From Bacteroidales bacterium (GTDB lineage: Bacteria; Bacteroidota; Bacteroidia; Bacteroidales; UBA3663), in contig JAILKE010000037.1 in NCBI GenBank assembly GCA_024694125.1, positions 1-64,000 on the forward strand: a DNA stretch of 64,000 bases. The letters are read 5' to 3'. Position numbers and translations under genes: made by a program. The notes under the pieces were generated by a model. It did no database searches. It worked only from the letters and a program-made list of their open reading frames with translations, and was not told the DNA's origin. Positions 51,975-61,076 of the stretch are shown here, piece by piece (position 1 is the first letter of the stretch; each line of letters begins with the position of its first letter).

Positions 51975-54248
51975 TTAAGGCATAGGCTGGAGGCCCTCCC
52001 AACGGACATCCCAGTTACCATCCTTAGGGAAACCAGGATTGGTCTCGGAGCAACCATCCCAACCGGCGCACATCAGAGCTACGGCTGTGAGCAGACCACC
52101 GTTGCCAGGCAGATAGAGTCTCAGTCGGGCATCCTGGTAGTTGTGACCGCTGAGCAGATAGGTGTTGGTACGCTTGTTGCCGAGCAGCACCTTGACCGCC
52201 ATCTCAGGTTCGCCCAATCGTACGGCGCACATTGCGGTCATAGGATAATCCCAACCCCAGGTCTTGCCCCAGTTCCAGTTGTCCCAAACCCAATTCAGCG
52301 TATTGCGCATGATATCCTCGCGCACCAACGGGCACTTGGGGAATATACCCAGGGCACCCAACACAGCCATGTGGTCGGAGGTCAGACGGATGTCGCGATA
52401 GGTATCCTCGCTATCCTCGCTGGCAGTATAGAGCAATCCGTACTTCTCCGAATAGACACTGTCCGAGATATAATGAAGTGGAGACAGTTTGTCACGCATC
52501 TCATCCCAGTCCATGTTCTGCATGCCTTCGTGACGTTTGCGCCATTCATTGGCTATGCCCATAGTAAAGTGCCACTGCGAGAGTTCGAAGGGCGAATTGA
52601 TGGTCTTGCTTGCCTTGAGGGTCTCCTGAGCAGGGATAGCACCCTTCAGGATATAGCGGTTAGGCATCGTGTCATAGACGGCGAAATCATACATGAACTC
52701 GGCAGTCTTCTGAACCAGGTCATAATACTCGGCAGTCACTTCGGCGACCTTCTTCTCATCACCCTGAGCCGCATAGGCACGACGAACCAACTCACTGAGG
52801 TAGATGTAGTGAGGTTGCTGCCATATCAGGAAGGAACCCGTGCTGGATGGAGCTTCCATGGCCGATGGGTCAGTCATCTTCATCCAGCGTACGCCCTTGA
52901 AGCCCTGACGCTGTGCGATGTGGCGGGCGACGGGTTCAGCCTGCTTGTACCATGCCAGGGAGCGTTGCAGCAACTCTGGATGGCCATACAGGGCAAACTG
53001 AGCCTGGTGCCACCATATCATCTCGAGGTGATACTTGCCGAACCAACTGTTGTAGGTGAGGCCAGTCTCCTGTGGAGGAGTATTGCCGGCGCAGTTCACT
53101 GCGAGCAGATACTGGCTGAGCACTACGCGGCGCTCCAGTTCAGCAGCTTCGGGAGCCTTACAGTGGCTGAAGTCCACGATACCGCCTTCGTACCAGTATT
53201 TATGCCAATATTCGGCAGCAGCCTCTTGGTTGCGAGCCACAATGCCCGATGGGTCATAACCCGATTCCGATTCATTGCGCGATGTATTGCTGCACCATTC
53301 GCAAGTGAAGCTGAATACAGGCGATTTAGGAGTGATTACCACCTTGTTAGGACCAATCTGTTCGATGGTAGCCTGGCAGCTGTCCAGTTCAATGTCGAGC
53401 CAGTAGCTGTAATCCTGCATCGACTTCTGTCCAAACTCGTCAAATACCTCCACCTCAGGGAAGTTGTGACGCACGATGAAATCTTTGTCCGACTTAGCCT
53501 CGATGCTGGTACTGTGCTTCGAGTCATCGTCTATCCAGAGGCAGGCGTCGTCACTGTGGCCGCCTGTAGGATAAGGCATGCGGATGACGATTGGTTTGGG
53601 CGATTGAGCCTCTATACGCACAGCTATGAGCGATACACGAGGATTGGCGCAGGTCTGTACGCGGACAGGTTCGCCGTTCAGTTTGTACGATGACGTGATC
53701 ATGCCCGTCTCCAGGTCGAGTTTCTGGTCAATGTCAGTAAATGCCTCGAAGCCCGTTCCTTCGGGCAGATAGAGGCCCAGGGTACCCAAGTGCAGACGGT
53801 GAGGGTTCTTGCGCACGAAGTCGATAGCGGCACGCTTGCGCTGGAAAGCCTTCCACACAGCGCCACCAGCCTTTTCAGCCTCGGCAGCCTGAGCCTTGCT
53901 TGTCTGGCTGGCATAGATCTCCTTGTGGCCGCGACCGAAGTCACATTCTACCAGAGTCTCGTCGAATGAATAATTTTCAGTGTTAGGGAAAGAGTGCCAA
54001 CCCCAGTCGGACATTGTACCCAGAGGGACACCCTTCGAGTACTCCTCGGGGAATGTCTGCAATCCGCTGGCATCCACGCTGTAGGCAAAACGTCCGTTAC
54101 CTACAGTGAGGGTGCTCAGACTGTCGAACTGATGCACGACGGGCGAATTACGTTCCAGCAGAGCATGTCTGTCTATCGGTTGTGACTCGTTTTTACATCC
54201 TGCTACGAGGCAGGTTGTGGCAAGTGCAATAATCAGATAGTTTCGCAT
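51975..54248 (-). CDS. (alpha/alpha)6-barrel glycosidase-like lipoprotein
   Basis: A 757-residue exported lipoprotein (MRNYLIIALATTCLVAGCKN). The N-terminal beta-sandwich (LTVGNGRFAYSVDASGLQTF) and C-terminal helical toroid (LTYNSWFGKYHLEMIWWHQAQFALYGHPELLQRSLAWY, given as two blocks: LTYNSWFGKYHLEM and WWHQAQFALYGHPEL) resemble the six-hairpin glycosidases related to GH65 and GH95. A family number cannot be fixed by eye, and catalytic residues are not assigned. It stands alone rather than in a visible susCD locus. A cell-surface or periplasmic glycan-degrading role is likely. Confidence 0.7.
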   Translation of the reverse strand: MRNYLIIALATTCLVAGCKNESQPIDRHALLERNSPVVHQFDSLSTLTVGNGRFAYSVDASGLQTFPEEYSKGVPLGTMSDWGWHSFPNTENYSFDETLVECDFGRGHKEIYASQTSKAQAAEAEKAGGAVWKAFQRKRAAIDFVRKNPHRLHLGTLGLYLPEGTGFEAFTDIDQKLDLETGMITSSYKLNGEPVRVQTCANPRVSLIAVRIEAQSPKPIVIRMPYPTGGHSDDACLWIDDDSKHSTSIEAKSDKDFIVRHNFPEVEVFDEFGQKSMQDYSYWLDIELDSCQATIEQIGPNKVVITPKSPVFSFTCEWCSNTSRNESESGYDPSGIVARNQEAAAEYWHKYWYEGGIVDFSHCKAPEAAELERRVVLSQYLLAVNCAGNTPPQETGLTYNSWFGKYHLEMIWWHQAQFALYGHPELLQRSLAWYKQAEPVARHIAQRQGFKGVRWMKMTDPSAMEAPSSTGSFLIWQQPHYIYLSELVRRAYAAQGDEKKVAEVTAEYYDLVQKTAEFMYDFAVYDTMPNRYILKGAIPAQETLKASKTINSPFELSQWHFTMGIANEWRKRHEGMQNMDWDEMRDKLSPLHYISDSVYSEKYGLLYTASEDSEDTYRDIRLTSDHMAVLGALGIFPKCPLVREDIMRNTLNWVWDNWNWGKTWGWDYPMTAMCAVRLGEPEMAVKVLLGNKRTNTYLLSGHNYQDARLRLYLPGNGGLLTAVALMCAGWDGCSETNPGFPKDGNWDVRWEGLQPMP

Positions 54249-54363
54249 GAGATAAGAAACAGATTCTTTATATATTTGTTAAATAATGAGAGAAAAAAGC
54301 GAGTATAAGCCCCGCTCCTGCCCCACACGGACAGACGTGACCTATACTCGTTTTATAATATGA

Positions 54364-55545
54364 TCAATGGTGGAACAGACGTACACCGGTGAAGCACATA
54401 GCCATACCGTACTTGTCGGCAGTAGCAATGACATTGTCATCACGAACCGAACCGCCTGCCTCGGCTACATACTCGACGCCGCTCTTGTGAGCACGCTCGA
54501 TGTTGTCGCCGAATGGGAAGAAGGCGTCCGAGCCAAGGCTTACGCCCTTCAGTTGGCTGAGCCACTCCTTCTTCTCGGCCAGGGTGAGCACCTCGGGCTT
54601 CTCGGTGAAGAAGTTCTGCCATGTGCCCTCGCGCAGCACGTCATCGTGCTCCTCCTCGCTGATATATACGTCGATGGTATTGTCGCGGTCAGCACGCTTG
54701 ATGTCGGCCTTGAATGGCAGGTTCATCACCTTAGGATGCTGACGCAGCCACCATATGTCGGCCTTGTTGCCTGCCAGACGGGTACAGTGGATACGGCTCT
54801 GCTGACCAGCGCCAATGCCGATAGCCTGACCGTCCTTGACGTAGCATACAGAGTTAGACTGAGTATATTTGAGGGTAATCAGGGCGATGACCAGGTCACG
54901 GCGAGCCTCGGCAGGAATATTCTTGTTCTGGGTAGGAATATTCTGGAAGAGGGCATCATCGTTCAGGTCAATCTCGTTGCGGCCCTGCTCGAAGGTTACG
55001 CCGAATACCATCTTGCGCTCTACAGGAGCTGGACGGTATTCAGGATCCATCTGAATTACGCAGTAGGTACCCTTACGCTTGTTGCGCAGAATCTCAAGAG
55101 CCTCGTCGGAGTAACCAGGAGCGATCACACCGTCCGATACCTCGCGGTTGATCAACTTGGCAGTAGCCACGTCACATACGTCCGACAGAGCAATAAAGTC
55201 ACCGAAAGACGACATACGGTCAGCACCACGGGCACGTACATAGGCGCATGCCAATGGAGAGAGTTCGTAATCGTCGGTGAAGTAGATACGCTTCAATGTA
55301 TCGCTCAGGGGCAGTCCCACGGCAGCACCGGCAGGGCTGACGTGCTTGAACGAGGTAGCTGCAGGCAGTCCTGTAGCGGCCTTGAGTTCCTTGACGAGCT
55401 GCCAACTGTTGAAGGCATCAAGCAGGTTGATGTAGCCAGGACGACCATTAAGTACCTGGATGGGGAGTTGCTGGTCCCCCTCCATGAAGATTCTCGACGG
55501 CTTCTGATTGGGATTACAGCCGTACTTCAGTTCGAGTTCTTTCAT
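54364..55545 (-). CDS. Stand-alone AICAR formyltransferase
   Basis: A 393-residue enzyme of purine synthesis that formylates AICAR to FAICAR with 10-formyl-THF. It starts MKELELKYGCNPNQKPSRIF and has the catalytic KH in TSFKHVSPAGAA (near residue 66), and later SDAFFPFGDNIERAHKSGVEY and the C-terminal region. The usual fused IMP cyclohydrolase domain of PurH is absent, as in the stand-alone class found in some Bacteroidota and Firmicutes. IMP cyclohydrolase must therefore be encoded elsewhere. Confidence 0.9.
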   Translation of the reverse strand: MKELELKYGCNPNQKPSRIFMEGDQQLPIQVLNGRPGYINLLDAFNSWQLVKELKAATGLPAATSFKHVSPAGAAVGLPLSDTLKRIYFTDDYELSPLACAYVRARGADRMSSFGDFIALSDVCDVATAKLINREVSDGVIAPGYSDEALEILRNKRKGTYCVIQMDPEYRPAPVERKMVFGVTFEQGRNEIDLNDDALFQNIPTQNKNIPAEARRDLVIALITLKYTQSNSVCYVKDGQAIGIGAGQQSRIHCTRLAGNKADIWWLRQHPKVMNLPFKADIKRADRDNTIDVYISEEEHDDVLREGTWQNFFTEKPEVLTLAEKKEWLSQLKGVSLGSDAFFPFGDNIERAHKSGVEYVAEAGGSVRDDNVIATADKYGMAMCFTGVRLFHH

Positions 55546-55576
55546 TACTGAATAATTGTTTGGTTATATTAGATAG

Positions 55577-56950
55577 TTAATAGAATAACATTGTCAACAG
55601 GAAGCCCACTACCGACGAAACCGTGACGCACACCAGGCCCGGCATCATGAAGGAGTGGTTGAGCAGATACTTGCCTATCACCGTGGTACCCGACCGGTCG
55701 AAGTTGACCGTGGCGATGTCCGACGGATAGTTCGGGATGAAGAAGTATCCATAGACCGAAGGCAGCAGTCCGAGCAGTACAGGACCGGACAGTCCCAATG
55801 AATAGGCCAGCGGCAACATAGCCACGACCACGGCACCCTGGCTGTTGATCAGCACCGAGACGGCGAAGAATACAAAGGCTATCGACCACGGATACTGGGT
55901 CACAATGTCGCCCAGGCCTGCCTTCATTTCGGCCATATAGTTGCTGAAGTAGGTATCGGCCAACCAGGCAATGCCGTAGATAGCCACTACTGCGACCATA
56001 CCCGATTGCCATACGGAACCAGCCACGGCCTTCTTGGGCGATGCCTTGGCAAAGATGATCATGAATGCCGCAGCTGCTATCATCACTATCTGGATGATCA
56101 GGTTCATGCCCAATGGCTTGGTCAGCGGGGTGCCGTCATCAGCCACCTTGCCTGTAGGGAACGACGGACGGATGTCGAATCCCAGTATCTGGCACAGAGA
56201 GAAGAGCACGATCACGCCGATGGCTCCGACGAAGATATACACGCTCAACTTAGCATCGCGGCTCACCTCCTTGTCCAGGAGCGAGGCGTTGCTGCCGTAC
56301 ATATACGCCTTGGTGGCAGGGTCTGCCAGACGAGCCTGGAAGGCAGGATCCTTGTCCAGGTCCAATCCGCGGCGATACGAGAATATCGATGCAGTGATCA
56401 AGCCGCACAGACAGGCGGGAATGGTGATGGCTATGACCTGCAGGTTATTGACCTCAAATCCGTTGGCATTGGATATCACCACGAACGAAGCGACCGCCGC
56501 TGCAATGGGCGAACAGGTGATGCCTACCTGGGAAGCGACCGATGCCACACCACAGGGTCGTTCGGGACGGATGCCTTTCTTCAGTGCAATGTCACAGATG
56601 ATGGGCATCAGGGTGTAAACCACATGTCCGGTACCGACCAGCACCGTGAGGAAGAAGGTGCACAGCGGTGCATAGAACGTGATGTGGTCGGGATGTTTGC
56701 GCAACAGTCGTTCGGCTATCTGAATCAACCAATCCATACCGCCGGCGGCCTGCATGATGCCGGCACAGGTCACTGCTGCGATGATGATGTAAATCACGTC
56801 CGTTGGCGGATTGCCTGGCTTCATCTGGAAACCGAATACGAGGATGGCCAATCCGATGCCGGAGATGGCTCCCAGGGCAAGGCTACCATAGCGCGAACCC
56901 ACATAGAGAGCCAGTAGTACTACTAACAGTTCAATAATAATGATCAACAT
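55577..56950 (-). CDS. Anaerobic C4-dicarboxylate transporter (DcuA/DcuB family)
   Basis: About 457 residues from MLIIIIELLVVLLALYVGS; the longer reading adds 28 residues with no membrane pattern and is rejected. Ten or more helices are visible, with the Dcu-type segments GTGHVVYTLMPIICDIALKKGIRPERP and ASQVGITCSPIAAAVASFV. It exchanges or takes up fumarate, aspartate or malate for succinate at the inner membrane, a core activity of anaerobic succinate-producing Bacteroidales. It starts 121 bases from the gamma carbonic anhydrase gene on the same strand. Confidence 0.9.
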   Translation of the reverse strand: MLIIIIELLVVLLALYVGSRYGSLALGAISGIGLAILVFGFQMKPGNPPTDVIYIIIAAVTCAGIMQAAGGMDWLIQIAERLLRKHPDHITFYAPLCTFFLTVLVGTGHVVYTLMPIICDIALKKGIRPERPCGVASVASQVGITCSPIAAAVASFVVISNANGFEVNNLQVIAITIPACLCGLITASIFSYRRGLDLDKDPAFQARLADPATKAYMYGSNASLLDKEVSRDAKLSVYIFVGAIGVIVLFSLCQILGFDIRPSFPTGKVADDGTPLTKPLGMNLIIQIVMIAAAAFMIIFAKASPKKAVAGSVWQSGMVAVVAIYGIAWLADTYFSNYMAEMKAGLGDIVTQYPWSIAFVFFAVSVLINSQGAVVVAMLPLAYSLGLSGPVLLGLLPSVYGYFFIPNYPSDIATVNFDRSGTTVIGKYLLNHSFMMPGLVCVTVSSVVGFLLTMLFY

Positions 56951-57071
56951 ACTGGTAAAAAAATTAAGGATAATGACAAGCCTGTAGTAGTTGGTAGGCA
57001 GGCATCTGAATAAAATAAAAATCTCCCCCGTCATTCCGCTCGGTCACGGTACTGCAGTGTCGATGACTGGC

Positions 57072-57599
57072 TCAAAGCTGTACGGCAGGCTCCTTGAGAT
57101 ACTCGTCGCGCCAGTAGTCATAGTGCAGCAACCCCTGGGTGATGATGCGGTCAATGGCTTCGGGAGATAGTTTCTTGATCATTTTAGCAGGACATCCGCC
57201 CCACAGTTCGTTGGGGCCTATCTCGGTGTTGCCCAGGACCAATGCACCAGCCGCCACGACCGACCCCGACGCGATGTGAACGCCATCCAGTACGGTCGCA
57301 CCCATCCCGATCAGCACGTGGCTCTCGATGTGAGCGCCGTGTACGCAGGCATTGTGTCCGATGGTAACGTCGTCGGCTATCTGTATGTCGCAGTCACCCA
57401 GCGATGTATGCAGGCACGAGCAGTCCTGGACGTTGACGCGCTTGCCGAGTCGGATGCGGTTCACGTCGCCACGCAGCACGGCACTGTACCAGATACTGCA
57501 CCCCTCGCCCATCTCGACGTTGCCTATCACGGCAGCGGTCTCGGCGATGAAGCAGTTGTCACCTATTTTGGGTTCCATACCCTGCAGATTCTTGATCAT
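57072..57599 (-). CDS. Gamma-class carbonic anhydrase-like protein
   Basis: A 175-residue left-handed beta-helix protein with hexapeptide repeats (IGDNCFIAETAAVIGNVEMGEGCSIW). The metal-binding His residues lie in HTSLGDCDIQ and TIGHNACVHGAHI. It is the bacterial gamma-CA/PaaY-like type. Not all such proteins have proven anhydrase activity. It may supply bicarbonate for the carboxylation pathway that leads to succinate, in keeping with the downstream Dcu transporter, but this is inference. Confidence 0.88.
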   Translation of the reverse strand: MIKNLQGMEPKIGDNCFIAETAAVIGNVEMGEGCSIWYSAVLRGDVNRIRLGKRVNVQDCSCLHTSLGDCDIQIADDVTIGHNACVHGAHIESHVLIGMGATVLDGVHIASGSVVAAGALVLGNTEIGPNELWGGCPAKMIKKLSPEAIDRIITQGLLHYDYWRDEYLKEPAVQL

Positions 57600-57665
57600 A
57601 TATTCAATGGGTTAGACGGCCTGGGGTGTTGTTCTGAAGGGACAATCACCTATATTCCTTGCGTG

Positions 57666-57673
57666 CAAAGATA
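57666..57673 (-). promoter_or_regulatory. -7 box of the carbonic anhydrase gene
   Basis: TATCTTTG on the minus strand. No TTG at 19-20 bases, so only half a promoter is supported. Confidence 0.45.
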
Positions 57674-57761
57674 ATGAATAATTCGGAATAAATCGCTTTT
57701 TATCGTTTTTTTATTTAAACCATACTCAATTATTGGGGTCATAAAGTCAAAATTGTAACAA

Positions 57762-60700
57762 ATGAGCACTTTTCTAAAACCTTTTTTACTTATTTCCATG
57801 TGGCTGACTGCTGTATCTAGCTGGGGTTTGGTTACAGTCAAGGGCCGACTGGCATCCGCCACCGACGACACTCCACTGGCCGGCGCTACGGTCAGGCTTC
57901 TGACATTGCCCGATTCCACCCTTCTCATCGGTTCATTTTCCGACAAGGAGGGTCAATTCACCATATCCAGTTCCAGGGTCAAGCCACCATCGGACCACAA
58001 GAAAAGTGTGCAGGTGCTGCTGGTCGCAACCTACATGGGCTACCAGACCATACAGAAGGTGATCAATGTCCGTGCCCGGACCAAGGAATATGACCTCAAG
58101 GATCTCTTTATGCAGGAGGACTCACGCATCCTGAGCGAGACGTTCGTCAATGCCACTCCCCCTCCCATCATGATCAAGGAGGACACGGTGGAGTACTTCG
58201 CCGCATCGTACAAGACTCAACCCGATGCCACGGCCGAGGACCTGCTCAAGCGTCTGCCCGGCGTCGAGGTGGCGGAGGACGGCTCCATCACAGCCCAGGG
58301 CGAGTCGGTACAGCAGGTATATGTAGATGGCAAGGAGTTCTTCGGCACGAACACCCAGGTGACGACCAAGAACCTCACTGCCGACATGATTGAGTCTGTT
58401 CAGGTGGTCGATATGCAGACGGAGGAGGCCCGACTGACGGGCATAGATGACGGCGAGCGGCGCAAGGTGATCAACCTGAAGCTCAAGCCCAAGATGCGCC
58501 GCGGATGGTTCGGCAACCTGGCAGGTGCCTGGGGCATGGGACGCGACATCTCGGACCGGTTTGAGGGTCGAGGGATGGTCGGCTACTTCCGCGGCAACAG
58601 TCAGAATGCAGCCTACCTGAATGCCAACAATACGAACAATGCCGGATTCGGCGACCTGGGCGACCGGATGATGTCGGGTTCAGCCATGCGCGGCATGCGC
58701 CGTTCGGGCGCCCGTGGTGACGGTATCAATACGTCGTGGAGCGCGGGTGTCAACATCGGGTACGACGAGGGCAACCGCATGCGCGACCCCGAATCGCCCC
58801 TTGCCATCAATGGCAATGTGATGTATGGAGGCAGTTCGCAGGACGAGTACTCCAAGTCGCACCGCAGCGACTTCTGGCAACGCACCGACACGCTCACCGG
58901 CGGCACCCAGACGGGTACCACCGAGACGGACAGCTACAACACCGGTCACAACGAGAGCCAGAACCTCCAGGTCGAGCTCCGTTTCGAGAAATCATGGGGC
59001 GATGCGAAGGCGAATGGCAAGCATCGTGTGCAGATTAACCCTTCGTTCGGATTTAACCGGACCGAAACCGAGGATTACGGCGACAACCACGTCTGGACGA
59101 CCTATGGAGATGAGTCCGAATCGGACAGTGTCCTGACGCGCTATACCACCCAGAGCCAGTACCGCAGCGACATGAATCAGCGTGGCTATTCGTTCGGCAT
59201 AGGCGGCACATACAGTTTCACCAAGCGTACCGACCTGGGACGCCGCCGCACCAGTGTGACCATCAACGTGAGCGAGCGCATCAATGACGGCAACAGGCAC
59301 TACCAGTCGTTCACCACCTACGACACGGCACGGGTCGATTTCAATATCCTGCAAGACGTCGCGTCGCACGTCATGTTGGAGGGCGATACGCTCATCGACC
59401 AACTGTCGGACGAGGACTCACACCACGAGTCGTACCGTCTGCGCCTGACGCACGTCGAACCGATTGCCGAAGGTCAGACCATCGAGTTGTCCGCCGCGGC
59501 AAGCCTCTCCGACCAGCGCAGCGAGAACATGTATTACTTCTGGGATGGTACCCAATGGGCGGACAGCATCAACGGACGGTCCAACACGGAGTATAGCAGC
59601 GACACATGGTTGCGCAATGTGAACTATACCCTATCGGTCAGTTATCGGCTCAAGACGGACAAGTACAACCTCTCGACAGGCATCGACGTGCTGCCGCAGA
59701 GCCAGTCGTACAAGGACTACTTCGACCACAGCCGCGACTACACGCGCCATTACGTCAACTACTCTCCCCGACTGGAATACAGGTACAAGTGGAGCCGCCA
59801 TCAGAACCTGCGCATCAAGCTCAACGGCCAGATGTCCCAACCCTCCATGTCGCAACTGCAGGCGCGCAAGAACCAGTCTTCGGCCACACACGTCTCGCTC
59901 GGCAATCCGGACCTGGACCCCTCCTACACCGCCGACTTCAATGCCAGTTACCGTTCGTTCAACGACCAGACCTATGCCACATTCGATGTGGGCATGTCAG
60001 CCAGGGCATCGTTCAACAACCGTGTGACCAAGCGCTGGTACAGCGAGGACTTCCGCACCGACACCACGCAGACGGTCAATCTGTCGGGCATAGGCGGACT
60101 CTCGGCCAACGGATATTTCCGCGGTTCATGGCCATTCTACGACAATATCTGGTACGTCACTTCCAATACCAATCTGGGATACAGTGAGAGTGACGGCTAT
60201 GCGTCGGCGCGCAGTACCGAGGCGTTGCTCAATACCACGCGTAGCTACACGGGTTCGGAACAGGCGGGCATAGCCTACCGCAGCGAGCGGCTCAATGTCG
60301 AGTTGCGCGGTCATTACAATATTCAATATAGTGAGGCAACGGTGGCTACCTCCAGTTACCTGGGGGCTACGCACAACTTCGGAGTATCGTCCCACCTCAC
60401 AGCCCACTTGCCGCTGGATTTCACCATCTCGTCGGACTTCAATTACACTGCCCGCCGCGGCTACAGCGCCGGCCTGACGCGCAACCAGAGTATATGGAAT
60501 GCCCAACTGTCGCGCACCTTCCTGAAGCGCAAGAATCTCTCGGCCTTTGTCAAGGTGTTCGACATCCTGCAGCAGCGCAGTGCCATCAGCCGCCAGGTCA
60601 GTGCCACCTCGGTCGTCGATCGCGAGACGACGGTGCTGGGTCAGTTCTTCCTGGTCGGCGCCAGCATCCGCTTCAACAAGATGGGCGGCGGTCAGCAACG

Positions 60701-60809
60701 CGGCAAGCGTCGCGAGGCACAGGGCGGCGAGGACCGCGAGATGCCCGGCATGGATCGTGGCGGAATGCCCATCGGAGGCGGCGAACGGATGCGTGATGAC
60801 CGTTTCTGA
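57762..60809 (+). CDS. Outer-membrane beta-barrel protein, TonB-receptor-like
   Basis: A 1015-residue protein with a signal peptide (MSTFLKPFLLISMWLTAVSS), a carboxypeptidase-regulatory-like domain (VKGRLASATDDTPLAGATVRLL), a plug-like segment with VYVDGKEFFGTNTQVTTKNL, and a long barrel made of alternating Tyr/Ser-rich strands. It resembles the outer_membrane_beta-barrel_3 family (TonB-dependent receptor-like, without SusD). The end is odd: after the barrel's last strand (FFLVGASIRFNKMGGG) there is a tail of about 40 residues rich in Arg, Gly, Glu and Met, ending RMRDDRF. No partner gene lies beside it. Confidence 0.85.
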   Translation: MSTFLKPFLLISMWLTAVSSWGLVTVKGRLASATDDTPLAGATVRLLTLPDSTLLIGSFSDKEGQFTISSSRVKPPSDHKKSVQVLLVATYMGYQTIQKVINVRARTKEYDLKDLFMQEDSRILSETFVNATPPPIMIKEDTVEYFAASYKTQPDATAEDLLKRLPGVEVAEDGSITAQGESVQQVYVDGKEFFGTNTQVTTKNLTADMIESVQVVDMQTEEARLTGIDDGERRKVINLKLKPKMRRGWFGNLAGAWGMGRDISDRFEGRGMVGYFRGNSQNAAYLNANNTNNAGFGDLGDRMMSGSAMRGMRRSGARGDGINTSWSAGVNIGYDEGNRMRDPESPLAINGNVMYGGSSQDEYSKSHRSDFWQRTDTLTGGTQTGTTETDSYNTGHNESQNLQVELRFEKSWGDAKANGKHRVQINPSFGFNRTETEDYGDNHVWTTYGDESESDSVLTRYTTQSQYRSDMNQRGYSFGIGGTYSFTKRTDLGRRRTSVTINVSERINDGNRHYQSFTTYDTARVDFNILQDVASHVMLEGDTLIDQLSDEDSHHESYRLRLTHVEPIAEGQTIELSAAASLSDQRSENMYYFWDGTQWADSINGRSNTEYSSDTWLRNVNYTLSVSYRLKTDKYNLSTGIDVLPQSQSYKDYFDHSRDYTRHYVNYSPRLEYRYKWSRHQNLRIKLNGQMSQPSMSQLQARKNQSSATHVSLGNPDLDPSYTADFNASYRSFNDQTYATFDVGMSARASFNNRVTKRWYSEDFRTDTTQTVNLSGIGGLSANGYFRGSWPFYDNIWYVTSNTNLGYSESDGYASARSTEALLNTTRSYTGSEQAGIAYRSERLNVELRGHYNIQYSEATVATSSYLGATHNFGVSSHLTAHLPLDFTISSDFNYTARRGYSAGLTRNQSIWNAQLSRTFLKRKNLSAFVKVFDILQQRSAISRQVSATSVVDRETTVLGQFFLVGASIRFNKMGGGQQRGKRREAQGGEDREMPGMDRGGMPIGGGERMRDDRF

Positions 60810-60838
60810 CTATTCGCCCATATTTTCGCACATTTTAG

Positions 60839-60871
60839 CGGCGCTTGGAGTCTCATTCACCCCAGGCGCCG
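60839..60871 (+). terminator. GC-rich hairpin after the barrel gene
   Basis: CGGCGCTTGG (60839-60848) pairs with CCAGGCGCCG (60862-60871), one wobble pair. No T-run follows. It lies 30 bases after the stop. Confidence 0.5.
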
Positions 60872-60993
60872 TAGTTAATACAGCGGGCGTAGAATGTCTG
60901 CCCTATCCCGCTTCCCGAGCGTCCTGTTGTCCTCTTTTTCCCAATTTTTGCACATTTTTGCGCCAAAACTAATGATTTGTAGAAAAAACTTAT

Positions 60994-61001
60994 TATCTTT
61001 G
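60994..61001 (+). promoter_or_regulatory. -7 box for the acyltransferase fusion gene
   Basis: TATCTTTG at the start of an 80-base leader with a CCCGC...GCGGG hairpin (61021-61045). The -33 half is poor: the nearest TTTG gives a 14-base spacer. Confidence 0.45.
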
Positions 61002-61076
61002 TCGCAGATTTAGTTACTCCCCCGCTGTCAGTCGATGCTGGCGGGTGGGTATGTTAATTTCTAATTTCTATTGATT

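Noticed and set aside
51951-53693. 580-codon plus-strand frame, and 61404-62921 on the minus strand
   Set aside because: Antisense shadows of the glycosidase-like gene and the acyltransferase fusion gene.
54367-55551. 394-codon plus-strand frame almost exactly opposite the AICAR formyltransferase gene
   Set aside because: The opposite strand encodes a conserved enzyme with catalytic motif; the mirror frame has no signal, motif or start context.
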